A stretch of DNA of 44,479 nucleotides from Saprospiraceae bacterium (GTDB taxonomy: Bacteria > Bacteroidota > Bacteroidia > Chitinophagales > Saprospiraceae): contig JAHDCJ010000036.1 in assembly GCA_020629935.1 (NCBI GenBank), positions 1-44,479 on the forward strand. The letters are read 5' to 3'. Position numbers and translations under genes: made by a program. Shown here in pieces: positions 25,870-41,600 of this stretch. The first letter of the stretch is position 1, and each line of letters begins with the position of its first letter. Under the pieces are notes generated by a model. That model saw only the letters and a program-made list of their open reading frames with translations. It made no database searches and was not told where the DNA came from.

Positions 25870-27539
25870 TTCGACTAGTCTATTTCCTTTCATTTTACTT
25901 TATACTTGCTGCTTCTATTAGCTATGCCCAACAAACAGTGGGTTTATTTTCTAATCAAATAGAAGCCTATAATGGCTATACACTATTTACCAGTAATTCT
26001 TACACCAATACCTATTTAATCAATAATTGTGGGGAGCTTATAAACGAATGGCAAAGTGACTACTTACCTGTACTCAATGCCGATTTAAATGAAGAAGGAC
26101 ATTTAATTCGAAGTATTAAAGTAACTACACCAAATGCACAAGGACAAACGGGTCGAGGAATTGAAATTCGAGATTGGAATAACAATTTACTTTGGTCATA
26201 TCTTTATGCTAGTGATGCTGGAAATTTGCACCACGATATAGAACCTTTACCCAATGGAAACATTTTATTACTCGTAGCAGATAGACGGTCATTGTCCGAA
26301 GCCATTGCTTTAGGAAGAGATGATCAATTTTTCAATATGAATGTCATTGGAGATAAAATAGTTGAGATTCAGCCTATTGGAACCGATTCTGCAATCATTG
26401 TTTGGGAATGGTCGGTATGGGATCATTTAGTACAAAACCATGATAGTACAAAACCTAACTTTGGTTCTCCCATTGCACATCCAGAGCGAATTGACCTCAA
26501 TTATTCCTATGATATCGATGGTAATTTAATAGATGAAAATGATTGGACACATGCCAATTACATTGACTATAATTCGTCATTGGATCAAATAGTAATTAGC
26601 CTTAGAAATTTTAATGAATTTTGGGTCATCGACCATAGTACTACCCTACTAGAAGCTGCTAGTTCTTCTGGAGGAAATGCAGGAAAAGGCGGTGATATTC
26701 TTTACCGATGGGGAAATCCACATGCCTATGGAATTGGTGATTTTACAGATCGTAAGCTCTTCGGTCAACATGGGGTTTCGTGGATTGAATCAGGTGCTCC
26801 AGATCAAGGAAAATTTATCTTATTTAATAATGGAACGGGTCGACCAGAAGGAGCATATTCTTCTATAGAAATTATTAATCCTCCTCTCGATCAAAATGGA
26901 AATTATATAAAAGAACTTAATTTGCCATTTGGACCAATCTCTTCAGATTTTACGTATATCGCCAATGATCCAGAAAGTTTATATTCAGGTAAATTCTCCA
27001 ATGCCCAACAGCAACCCAATGGCAATATTTTGATTTGTAGTGGGAGTTTAGGGCATTTCACAGAAGTTAACGAATCCAATGCTATCGTATGGGAGTATCA
27101 AAATCCAATAAGCAGTACTGGCCCTATTGCTCAAGGTGATCCATTAAATAATAGTCATGCGGTATTTAGTGTCCAACGCTACCCTATTAATTTTGCAGGT
27201 TTTATTGGGAAAGATCTTAGCTCAGGTCAAGTTTTAGAATTAAATCCCTTAGCTACGAATTGTCAAATTTATGAAAATGAAACAAAAACTCAATCCATTA
27301 ACTGGCGACCCGCTATTTATTTTAAAAATATAGTCGATAGGCAATTAATCATTCAAAACCCTACTCAATTGAAGTTGGATTGGACACTTTTCAATTCAAA
27401 TGGGAAGCTTCTATATTATAAAAAGAGCTATCAAGCCATCCTTGAAGTTCCAATGAACTCCTATGCTCCAGGTCTTTATTTTTTAAGTATTACAGATGGA
27501 AAAAATCATAAGATATTTAAGCTAATTCATGTGGATTAA
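25866..27539 (+). CDS. Aryl-sulfate sulfotransferase-like secreted protein with T9SS sorting domain
   Basis: 557 residues with a signal peptide (ending SISYAQQ). The beta-propeller of the arylsulfotransferase (ASST) family is seen in NLHHDIEPLPNGNILLLVAD, DWTHANYIDYNSSLDQIVISLRNFNEFWVIDHST, GDILYRWGNPHAYG, LFGQHGVSWIE and NAQQQPNGNILICSG. ASST enzymes move sulfate between phenolic compounds without PAPS, through a sulfo-histidine; His in LHHD or THAN are candidates. The last 80 residues (from about 475, ending GLYFLSITDGKNHKIFKLIHVD) fit a type A sorting domain, although the NP motif is weak. It is coupled to the NYN gene by an ATGA overlap, which is odd for an exported enzyme. Confidence 0.83.
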   Translation: MIRLVYFLSFYFILAASISYAQQTVGLFSNQIEAYNGYTLFTSNSYTNTYLINNCGELINEWQSDYLPVLNADLNEEGHLIRSIKVTTPNAQGQTGRGIEIRDWNNNLLWSYLYASDAGNLHHDIEPLPNGNILLLVADRRSLSEAIALGRDDQFFNMNVIGDKIVEIQPIGTDSAIIVWEWSVWDHLVQNHDSTKPNFGSPIAHPERIDLNYSYDIDGNLIDENDWTHANYIDYNSSLDQIVISLRNFNEFWVIDHSTTLLEAASSSGGNAGKGGDILYRWGNPHAYGIGDFTDRKLFGQHGVSWIESGAPDQGKFILFNNGTGRPEGAYSSIEIINPPLDQNGNYIKELNLPFGPISSDFTYIANDPESLYSGKFSNAQQQPNGNILICSGSLGHFTEVNESNAIVWEYQNPISSTGPIAQGDPLNNSHAVFSVQRYPINFAGFIGKDLSSGQVLELNPLATNCQIYENETKTQSINWRPAIYFKNIVDRQLIIQNPTQLKLDWTLFNSNGKLLYYKKSYQAILEVPMNSYAPGLYFLSITDGKNHKIFKLIHVD

Positions 27540-27583
27540 CCCAATGTAAAGTACAATTATTTCTCTATTGAAAAATAAAAGGT

Positions 27584-27591
27584 TAAATTTG
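27584..27591 (+). promoter_or_regulatory. Possible -7 element (TAAATTTG) for the DUF1761 gene
   Basis: Matches TAnnTTTG, 56 nt before the ATG at 27647. No TTG at ideal -33 spacing. Confidence 0.35.
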
Positions 27592-27646
27592 TGGTAAATT
27601 AGAATAACTCCCTCAAAATTTGTTACTTCTTTAAAATTCTTTAACC

Positions 27647-28147
27647 ATGGATATTAATTTTTATCTTCTATTTTTTACCGCTTTAATTCCTTTAATTATT
27701 GGTTCGGTATGGTATAGTAATTTACTTTTTGGAAAAACCTGGTTCAAGGTTTCTGGGATGACAGAGGATAAAATGAAAAGTGGGAATATGCTCATTATAT
27801 TTGGCTTAACCTATATTTTGGGATTAATGTTGAGTGCCGCTATGATGTCTTGGTGTGTACATCAATTTGCTACGCAATCTCTTTTTGCTACTCAAGAAGG
27901 ATTTGCAGATCAAACAGGACAATATTATGAGTATTTTCAAAATTTCATGAGTCAATTTGGAGGTCTACACCGCTCGTTTGGTCATGGAGCAGTACATGGT
28001 GGATTTGCAGCTATGTTTATTGTACTTCCGATCATTGCCATTAATTCTCTTTTTGAAAGAAAAGGATGGAAATACATTCTTGTCCACCTAGGATATTGGT
28101 TGGTGACATTAATTTTGATTGGAGGTTTTATTTCTCAATATTTATAA
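27647..28147 (+). CDS. DUF1761 family membrane protein
   Basis: 166 residues with four hydrophobic segments. The start PLIIGSVWYSNLLFGKTWFKVSGM is the DUF1761 signature (VWYSxxLFGxxW). The HGAVHGGFAAMFIVLPIIAINSLFERKGWKYILVHLGYWLVTLILIGG part is the expected C-terminal pair of helices. The family has no known function. A weak hairpin (28156-28182, AAAAGGTT / AACCTTTT) follows but lacks a T-run. Confidence 0.85.
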   Translation: MDINFYLLFFTALIPLIIGSVWYSNLLFGKTWFKVSGMTEDKMKSGNMLIIFGLTYILGLMLSAAMMSWCVHQFATQSLFATQEGFADQTGQYYEYFQNFMSQFGGLHRSFGHGAVHGGFAAMFIVLPIIAINSLFERKGWKYILVHLGYWLVTLILIGGFISQYL

Positions 28148-28226
28148 TAATTTTTAAAAGGTTAGGATTCAATAAACCTTTTGACCCATAAAGTGTTAAC
28201 GCTTTTATATATAATGTGCTATCAAT

Positions 28227-28544
28227 TTGAATAAACCACTTTTGCAATTATTGGCCTTGAAATTTAGTGTAGTTCTTTTACTTGTTATTCAAGTAATTGT
28301 AACCACCGTGCCTTATTGTTGCTTAATATTAGGTTCCGAATTAGAATTGGTAGAGTTCAATAATATGGAGGACTTTGACAACGAAGAAGAAAAAGATAAG
28401 AAAGAAAAGGAAAAAAATAATTTACATGTACTTTCTATTCTAAGTCAGCATGACGCACTTTTGAAGAATAAGTATCTTACTATCTTTCGCCTTTCCTCTA
28501 TTAAACATTTAGAACAACCTTCCCCTCCTCCAGAATTCAGTTAG
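28227..28544 (+). CDS. Small single-TM protein upstream of the SulP transporter
   Basis: 105 residues from a TTG; an in-frame stop at 28212 leaves no ATG before the membrane helix. One hydrophobic segment (about 6-35, with a CC pair in VPYCCLILG) is followed by a very acidic/basic run (EEEKDKKEKEKNN) and a tail ending PSPPPEFS. I recall small proteins with this charged middle and PPPE ending in Saprospiraceae, without known function. It precedes the SulP gene by 207 nt in the same direction, so a functional link is possible. The unusual start lowers confidence. Confidence 0.55.
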   Translation: MNKPLLQLLALKFSVVLLLVIQVIVTTVPYCCLILGSELELVEFNNMEDFDNEEEKDKKEKEKNNLHVLSILSQHDALLKNKYLTIFRLSSIKHLEQPSPPPEFS

Positions 28545-28570
28545 TTTCACGTTGAAAATATTATTCATGC

Positions 28571-28624
28571 TTTGCTATAGCAAATAGTGAAGTAAATAAA
28601 TTTTGCATTTGTACTAAATGCAAA
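28571..28624. promoter_or_regulatory. Two TTTGC...GCAAA dyads upstream of the SulP gene
   Basis: A perfect 14-bp palindrome TTTGCTATAGCAAA (28571-28584) is followed 17 nt later by an inverted repeat TTTGCATTT-5 nt-AAATGCAAA (28602-28624). They share their outer TTTGC/GCAAA halves. They could be paired operator sites for a dimeric regulator, or the second could be a weak 3' hairpin of the small upstream gene. They lie 128-181 nt before the SulP start. Confidence 0.45.
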
Positions 28625-28751
28625 CTAAATTCACTCATTTCAATTTAGATATTAATTTAATTATTCAAATAGATTAAGAGATTCAATTCTTAAGTTTCCC
28701 AATAATTGGAAATTGCTTTGAATTGATGGTTGAGGAAAAAATAAAACAATA

Positions 28752-30608
28752 ATGAAAAAAATATTAGGACTTGATTTTTCACATTTTAGAGGTGATTTTT
28801 TTGGAGGTATAACCGCCGGAATTGTAGCATTACCTCTTGCATTGGCTTTCGGTGTGAGTTCGGGCTTAGGCCCAAGTGCCGGATTATACGGAGCTATTTT
28901 TATTGGATTTTTTGCTGCTTTGTTTGGCGGAACCAATACACAAATTTCTGGACCTACTGCCCCAATGACCGCGGTAAGTATGGTTATTATTGCTGGCATT
29001 GTAGCAAATTTTGAAGGTGATGTAGAAGCTGCTTTACCTGCTATATTAACGGTGTTCCTATTGTCTGGAATTATGCAGATTGGACTTGGATTTATAGGTT
29101 TGGGGAAATATATAAAATATATTCCCTATCCCGTGGTCTCAGGGTTTATGACTGCTATTGGTATAATCATTTTAATTACCCAAATACTTCCTACTATTGG
29201 TTATTATCCTAAGGAAGATACCGCTTATGTAGACCAATACAAACCTCAAGCCCAAGAAGTTATACTTAAAAGCTTTTTAGATGATGAAAAAGGAGAAGGT
29301 GTTTTAGATTTAACACACTTTACCAATACCGTAGAACGATCTGCTGGAATCACTTCCGCACAGATTCTAAAGGAATCTCAAAATTTGGCTCAAAAAGATG
29401 CATCTGGAGTTATTGGAACAATTAAAATTTTACCCCGAGCAATTAAACAAATTAATTGGCTCGAAGTGCTCTTAGCCTTAGGTACCATTATAATAATCTT
29501 TGGATTTAAACGAATTACTACCGCCATACCAAGTACCTTAGTGGCGCTCATTGTTATGTCAGGTATTGCCATCGGCTTTGGCTTGCCATATCGTCCTATA
29601 GAAGAAATACCCACTGGTTTACCTATTCCAAATATGGGAATTTTCACTTCCTTTAGTCTTGCTAATTTCACTCCATATATTTTTACTGCTTTAACTTTAG
29701 CATTATTAGGAGCCATTGACTCCTTGCTTACCTCTGTAGTAGCAGATAATATGACGAAAACTAAACACCAACCGAATAAGGAACTTATAGGACAAGGTAT
29801 TGGAAATAGTATTGCTGCTGTTTTTGGTGGTATACCAGGTGCAGGAGCGACTATCCGAACGGTAGTAAATATCAATGCGGGAGGTAAAACCAAAATCTCA
29901 GGTATGATTGCTGCATTATTATTACTTCTTATTTTACTTGCTTTTGGCCCAGCAGCCTCAAAGATTCCTGCTGCTGTACTTGCTGGAATTTTAATTACAG
30001 TTGGTATTGGTGTAATGGATTATAAAGGATTAAAAGCCATTCCATATATGCCTAAAGGCGAAGTAGCCATCTTATTAATTGTATTGGTTCTTTCTTCTGT
30101 TTGGAACTTGGTTTACGCAGTAGGTATTGGTTTAGTCATTGCCTCTTTAATGTTTATGAAAAAGATTGGAGATTTAACTGCAGAACGTTCTAATGTTACT
30201 TCTTTAAAAGAAAAAAGTTGGGCAGACGAAGCTGGATTTCCAAATGAACTTAAAGAAGAAGTATTTATTAAACATATTAAAGGTCCATTATTCTTTGGTT
30301 CAACAAGTGATTTCCAAGCCTTAGCGCAACAAATCCCGAAAGATTCATCCGTTGTTATTATTCGTATGGGTAGAATGGCCTACATTGATCAATCGGGTTT
30401 ATACGCAATGGAAGATGTATTGGTTGATTTGGTACAACAAGGTAAAAAAGTCCTTTTTGTCAATATACTTAAACAACCACAATATATGCTCGAACGGATT
30501 GATATCATTCCAGATTTAGTACCCCCAGAACAAATATTCAATGATTTTTCTGAATGTTTATCTTGGGTTAAAGCGAATGTAAAAGATACGATTCCTCCAA
30601 AACAATAA
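28752..30608 (+). CDS. SulP family anion transporter with STAS domain
   Basis: 618 residues. The SulP core starts DFFGGITAGIVALPLALAFGVSSGLGPSAGLYGAIF and includes GTNTQISGPTAPMTAV and ALLGAIDSLLTSVVADNMTKTKHQPNKELIGQGIGN, all diagnostic. A C-terminal STAS domain (about 495-610) has VFIKHIKGPLFFGSTSDF and YIDQSGLYAMEDVL, with the usual conserved Ser. These carriers bring in sulfate, bicarbonate or other anions across the inner membrane. An insertion of roughly 50 residues (about 155-215, acidic) lies in an external loop and is longer than in many SulP proteins. No carbonic anhydrase or sulfate-assimilation gene is adjacent, so the anion is undecided. Confidence 0.93.
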   Translation: MKKILGLDFSHFRGDFFGGITAGIVALPLALAFGVSSGLGPSAGLYGAIFIGFFAALFGGTNTQISGPTAPMTAVSMVIIAGIVANFEGDVEAALPAILTVFLLSGIMQIGLGFIGLGKYIKYIPYPVVSGFMTAIGIIILITQILPTIGYYPKEDTAYVDQYKPQAQEVILKSFLDDEKGEGVLDLTHFTNTVERSAGITSAQILKESQNLAQKDASGVIGTIKILPRAIKQINWLEVLLALGTIIIIFGFKRITTAIPSTLVALIVMSGIAIGFGLPYRPIEEIPTGLPIPNMGIFTSFSLANFTPYIFTALTLALLGAIDSLLTSVVADNMTKTKHQPNKELIGQGIGNSIAAVFGGIPGAGATIRTVVNINAGGKTKISGMIAALLLLLILLAFGPAASKIPAAVLAGILITVGIGVMDYKGLKAIPYMPKGEVAILLIVLVLSSVWNLVYAVGIGLVIASLMFMKKIGDLTAERSNVTSLKEKSWADEAGFPNELKEEVFIKHIKGPLFFGSTSDFQALAQQIPKDSSVVIIRMGRMAYIDQSGLYAMEDVLVDLVQQGKKVLFVNILKQPQYMLERIDIIPDLVPPEQIFNDFSECLSWVKANVKDTIPPKQ

Positions 30609-30611
30609 TTC

Positions 30612-30646
30612 AAAAAGGATGTTCTTCGGAACATCCTTTTTTTTTC
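30612..30646 (+). terminator. Strong UUCG-loop terminator between SulP and MocR genes
   Basis: Stem AAAAAGGATGTTC / GAACATCCTTTTT closed by a TTCG tetraloop, followed by further T. The A-run on the other side means it can also end the convergent MocR transcript. Confidence 0.92.
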
Positions 30647-30656
30647 TTCAATATAT

Positions 30657-32105
30657 TTATAATACTGATTTTAATAATTTTACAGCCTTTGAAATTTCGT
30701 CTTCATTCATAGAAGCAAAACCCAATCTTGTAGCGTTTAAAATTTCATCAGAGGGAGAATAAACCTTTGGATTAACCATAAATAAACCTTTCTTCTTTGC
30801 TTTTTCCACCACTTTAACTAAATCAATAGAAGCATCAAATTTACCCCAAACAGTTAATCCGCCTTCTGGTTTTTTAAATTGAATTTTATTGGCCAAATAA
30901 GTATCTAATAAATGGCAAAAATGATCTCTTCGAGATTTGTAAATGACTAAAGCTTTTCGAAGATGACGCTTTAACTCTCCTTCTTCCATCATCATCGCTA
31001 AGGCTCGTTCTAAGAGCTCATCTCCTTGCCGATCAATATATCTTCTCGAATAAGCCATCGCTTCAATTACATTCTCTGATGCAACAATATACCCCAATCT
31101 AAACGCAGGTGCTAAACTCTTACTAAACGAACCCGTATAGACTACCTGACCATGATCATCCGAACTCATCAATGGCAAAATGGGGCTGCTCTTATAATGA
31201 AAATCAAAATCGTAATCATCCTCGATTATCGCTAAATTAAATTGAGCAGCTAAGTGCAATAATTGCATTCTCCGATTACAACTTAATGTGACGGTAGTTG
31301 GATGATGGTGGTGAGGACTCACATACAAGGCTTTGATTTTCTTTTCTTTGCAAAGTTGCTCAACCACATCCATATCCAATCCATTTTCATCTACTGGAAC
31401 TGGCTCTAAAATCCCTCCAAAATCTTTAATCATTTGATTAACTGGATGATAACTCATTTCTCCAACAACCACCCGATCTCCAGGTTTTAAAAGATTTTTA
31501 AAGAGTAAATAAAAACCCATTAAACTACCACGAGTAATTAAAATATTTTCTTCTGATACATTAATCCCTCTTGAAGAAGACAAGTACTTTTTTATCGCTT
31601 TTCTTAAATGAATATTTCCCTTTACATCCCAACTATAATCAAACTTCTGTTTGGATTGACTCATTAATAAACTCTTATAATGACGACCTAGAGCTTGAAT
31701 TGGAGCTATCCGAACATCTGGACAACCATCATCAAAACCTAGTGGATAATGATTTGTTTTTAATAAACCCAAATCTCTCTTTGAAGAAGCATTCAATTCG
31801 AATGAAGATTGTGCTAATGGTTGTTTTAATTTCGACGTCCTCGTCCATTTTTGTGCTTTAACTAAAGGTAATTTTTCTATTACAAAACTTCCTTTTGCAG
31901 GAATAACTTGCAACCATCCTTGCGCTTCTAATTCTTCGTAGCTCGCAATTACAGTATTCCGATGTACTTGCATTTGTTCGGCCAAATTTCTAGTGCCTGG
32001 CATCCGATGACCAGGTGCAATTCTTCCTTTCAATATTTGTTTGATAATCCCATTTGTAATTTGCAAATAAAGAGGCATTTTATTTTGCGCTTCTAGTTTT
32101 ATCAT
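30657..32105 (-). CDS. MocR/PdxR-type GntR-aminotransferase transcription regulator
   Basis: 482 residues from the ATG at 32105 (MIKLEAQNKMPLYLQI); an ATG at 32123 adds six residues. The N-terminal GntR winged helix spans about 10-75 (GIIKQILKGRIAPGHRMPGTRNLAEQMQVHRNTVIASYEELEAQGWLQV). A class I aminotransferase-like domain follows (about 110-480), with the PLP lysine in VVYTGSFSKSLAPAFRLGYI (about residue 328) and IEDDYDFDFHY. Such proteins sense PLP or an amino-acid derivative and act on vitamin B6, GABA or taurine genes. The divergent side holds no PdxST or transporter gene, so its target is unclear. It is convergent with the SulP gene. Confidence 0.92.
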   Translation of the reverse strand: MIKLEAQNKMPLYLQITNGIIKQILKGRIAPGHRMPGTRNLAEQMQVHRNTVIASYEELEAQGWLQVIPAKGSFVIEKLPLVKAQKWTRTSKLKQPLAQSSFELNASSKRDLGLLKTNHYPLGFDDGCPDVRIAPIQALGRHYKSLLMSQSKQKFDYSWDVKGNIHLRKAIKKYLSSSRGINVSEENILITRGSLMGFYLLFKNLLKPGDRVVVGEMSYHPVNQMIKDFGGILEPVPVDENGLDMDVVEQLCKEKKIKALYVSPHHHHPTTVTLSCNRRMQLLHLAAQFNLAIIEDDYDFDFHYKSSPILPLMSSDDHGQVVYTGSFSKSLAPAFRLGYIVASENVIEAMAYSRRYIDRQGDELLERALAMMMEEGELKRHLRKALVIYKSRRDHFCHLLDTYLANKIQFKKPEGGLTVWGKFDASIDLVKVVEKAKKKGLFMVNPKVYSPSDEILNATRLGFASMNEDEISKAVKLLKSVL

Positions 32106-32243
32106 GCTTTTAAATGGCAACATAACTGGTCTGTTTATAAGATTTATTATTCCAAAAACAATAGACCATTAATTTCGCATTTTTTTTCTACTTTTAAAAA
32201 AAATCAATTGAAATGCTTTTTATATATTCCAGCTTCCAAATAA

Positions 32244-32274
32244 AAAAAGCGGCTACCAATCAAGGTAACCGCTT
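32244..32274 (-). terminator. Intrinsic terminator of the cellulase gene
   Basis: Stem AAGCGGCTACC / GGTAACCGCTT (one mismatch, 6-nt loop), followed on the minus strand by TTTTTTTATTT. It is 36 nt past the cellulase stop. Confidence 0.87.
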
Positions 32275-32309
32275 AGTAAAAGTATTATAATTTCTAATGC
32301 TACATTCTA

Positions 32310-38414
<6,105 letters not shown>

Positions 38415-38515
38415 TTAGGTTAGATTTTTGGTTCAACCAAAAAAACAAAAAATATATTTTTTTCAATAAGAAAAGGTTTAAAAAACCAAACCTCTTTAAA
38501 GAAAATGACACAAAC

Positions 38516-38523
38516 CAAACATA
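38516..38523 (-). promoter_or_regulatory. Possible -7 element (TATGTTTG) of the cellulase gene
   Basis: Minus-strand match to TAnnTTTG about 100 nt before the ATG. No clear -33 TTG. The leader would be about 95 nt. Confidence 0.4.
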
Positions 38524-38580
38524 TATAAAAAACGTATATTTGACGTTTTATTTAAACTAACCTTATACTTTAAATTTGTC

Positions 38581-38613
38581 AAGATGCAGCCTCAAAATTT
38601 GAGACTGCATCTT
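38581..38613 (-). terminator. Long hairpin after the second large secreted protein gene
   Basis: Outer stem AAGATGCAG / CTGCATCTT continues through one C-A mismatch into CTCAAA / TTTGAG, about 15 base pairs in all. It starts 50 nt past the stop of the minus-strand gene. The minus-strand T-run is weak (GACAAATTT), so it may also act as a 3' stabilising hairpin. Confidence 0.6.
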
Positions 38614-38662
38614 AAAATCAAACCCTTAAATTTATTGCTTATTCAGCATGATATAATACTAC

Positions 38663-41600
38663 TTAGAAACTCAATATTTTTCCCGTTGCTATTAATTCTT
38701 TATCGTTTTTTATTTGGTAAAAATAAGTACCTGGCGCTAAGTTTATTGGATTAATATTAAACGAAGGTTCCATAGATCTTTTTTCATAAACTATTTGGCC
38801 TAAGCTATTGAACAATTGGAAGTCAAACTCTCCAGTAAAATCTCCTTCAATTTGCACGGTGGTTTGAGTAGAAAAAGGATTTGGAAAAACATTGACTTTT
38901 GTCTCCTTTTTATTCGGATATATTACAGTGGTTAAAACCTCAATAGAAGTTCCTTCCCATATCGTATGAAAAATGGTCGGTGTTCGTACAGGCGCATTAA
39001 AATCAAAATAAATATCGGCATGATTATAGATTTTTGTGCCTGGCATCAAGCCTTCATTCGGAGTCAAATTAAATCGAACAAAACCCATTGATCCGGGGCC
39101 ATTAGTGGTACTATCTACCAAGGCAATTGGATCAAACGTAAAGATAAGTGTTCGATCTGGTCTGACTTCATATTGATAAGGATGACTACTACTAATCATT
39201 TCAAAACTAGCTAAATTTAGATGTGTAGAAATGGTATCAATTAGGACTATTTTAAAAGCAGTATCTGTGCCTGTATTTTGAAATTGAATTTGATACTCAA
39301 TACTTGAACCATCTTCAATATAATTAGAAGCAGTGAATCCATTGGGGAATGCCGTTTTAATATTTGGATCATAAGAACCAATGTTTTGATGACATTCTGT
39401 ATCTTCAAAATTACCCAAATCATCATAAATAAAATCATTACCAAAGTTAGTTGAAAAAGTACCTGATCCATTTTCTCCACAACCCTCAATAGCTATACCA
39501 GGAAATTCATTTCCAGGAGCACCAGGTTCTTGTTCTGCACGTAACCATAAGGTAGACCCTGTAGCTGGAATAGTAACTACTTCATCTTCTCCAGCCAACA
39601 AATCAAAGGTTCCTGAGTTTAATAACACCGCGTCTTCAATTACAATATAATCTAAAGGCATTGATGTGGGGCCATTCCCAACGTTTCGTATACGGAATTC
39701 GATATCTTCTTCATTAATACATTCTCCTTCTACTGTGATTAGCGCATTAGGCCAATTTAAATTGCTTAAGTCTGGAATCGTATCGGGATATATATGCGCT
39801 TCTACACAATGTAACTGACCGGGTATTGTAGATGCACAATTTGGAATCACAGAAACTGGGAAACTACTTGTAGCTCCTACTTCCACCGTTCCTATATAAA
39901 AGCTGTATAAATTCCCTGTGATGTTAGTATAAGCGACTGGGCTTCCAACTAGATCCAAATCACTATCAAAGTTAATTTCGATTTCTACATCAGTCGCTGA
40001 AATTGTTCCATTATTTGTATACGTTACGGTATAAATATTTTCAAAACATCTTCTAAGAAATGGAGTGTTTATTTCCACTTGCATCCAAGGACTCCATACT
40101 AATGGACGCATTGGATAATTGACATTAAGGGTATCAAAATTGTTGTTTATATTAAATGGGATTAAAGGGTTACAGGGCTCCCAAAGTGGGCTAGGAACTT
40201 CGGCCTCCAAAGCAAAACTCCCCATCATTATTGGATATTGAAAATTTCCGTTCTCATCTGTTGAACGACCATAATTTAAGTCACCAGAAATAGACGTAGG
40301 GTTATAAGGAAATCCGATTTCGCCTGGATCTAAAGTACAATTATTATTCGCGTCAAAAAATACGTTGCCTTCTACGGAGGCGGTGGCTCCTCCTAGTACA
40401 CTGTCTAGTAAAATATCAAAATTAATAGTTCCCACACAACCTGCACCAGAAGTAATGGTAACACTATATGGTCCTTCTTCTAAATCAGATAATGTAGGTT
40501 CCAAACCTACTATTCCATTAGACCATTGATACACATATGGTCCATCTGGTCCTGTTACCGAAATGATAGCTGCTCCATTTCCAGTGCCATCATCTCCAAT
40601 GGTATTGGCTTCAATGAATAAGGTATCTAATACGATTAAGTCAAGTACACGGATAGAATCACAGCCATTCATTAAAGGAATGGTGTCGATATATGTACCT
40701 GTTTCGGTATAGCCCAAAAGAGAAGTTCCTCCGCAAATTGTTTCTTGTAAAAAACTGGTGGGTGCTACCAAAAATACTTGAGTAGAATCGACAGAGGTAC
40801 AACCTGTAAATGGATTAGTTACTTCAAAATAGTAAATTCCAGGGGCATCCACATAAGGAGTCAAATCTCCGGCAGGATCATCGACAAAATTTCCTGTATT
40901 GGTCGTCCAAGTATATTCAAAATCCCAATCGGTGTTGTTAAATGCGCCTAGTAAAGCTCCTGGTCCTCCGCCACATAAAATACTTATACTAGAACCTGCA
41001 TTAATACTTGGTACGGGTTCCCCAGTTGCAGGGACATATATTTGACTCGTTCCTACACAACCATGATCAAAACCTGTTACACGAACATCCCAAATTCCAC
41101 TATGATCAGTAAATGTGGGTAGTGTAGCACATTGCCCAAATGTGGCTAAGCTAATTTCTGGGTTGTACCATATGACACTACCATTTGATGGCACCGTATC
41201 TACTTCTAATCCTAAGTTTTGACTACAATCATCACATCCTCTTGGATTAAGAGCAGGTAATCCAGTTTGTGGAATTTCTACTTCAATCGAAGTCAAACAA
41301 GAAAAATTAGGATCATCAATAGTAAAATAATAGGTTCCACCGATAGTGACATCTTCTACTTGATTAAACAAGGTGTTTCCATCAGGAGTTTCCCAAAAAT
41401 AAAAACCTGAACCTGAATAATCAGAAAACAAAGTTACAGGATTAGGATTGGTAGCACTACAATCTAAAGTCCCAAATATGTCTATATTAACATTAGGACC
41501 AATGATGGTGAAATTAGCACTTGTAGAAACCGAACAATTATCCTCTACGATAATATAACTTACCGAATAAGTACCAGGAGCTAATCCGTAAGGTCGAAGT

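Noticed and set aside
29390-29893. 167-codon open frame antisense to the SulP gene
   Set aside because: It lies wholly inside a clear transporter gene, and its low-complexity composition mirrors the opposite strand.
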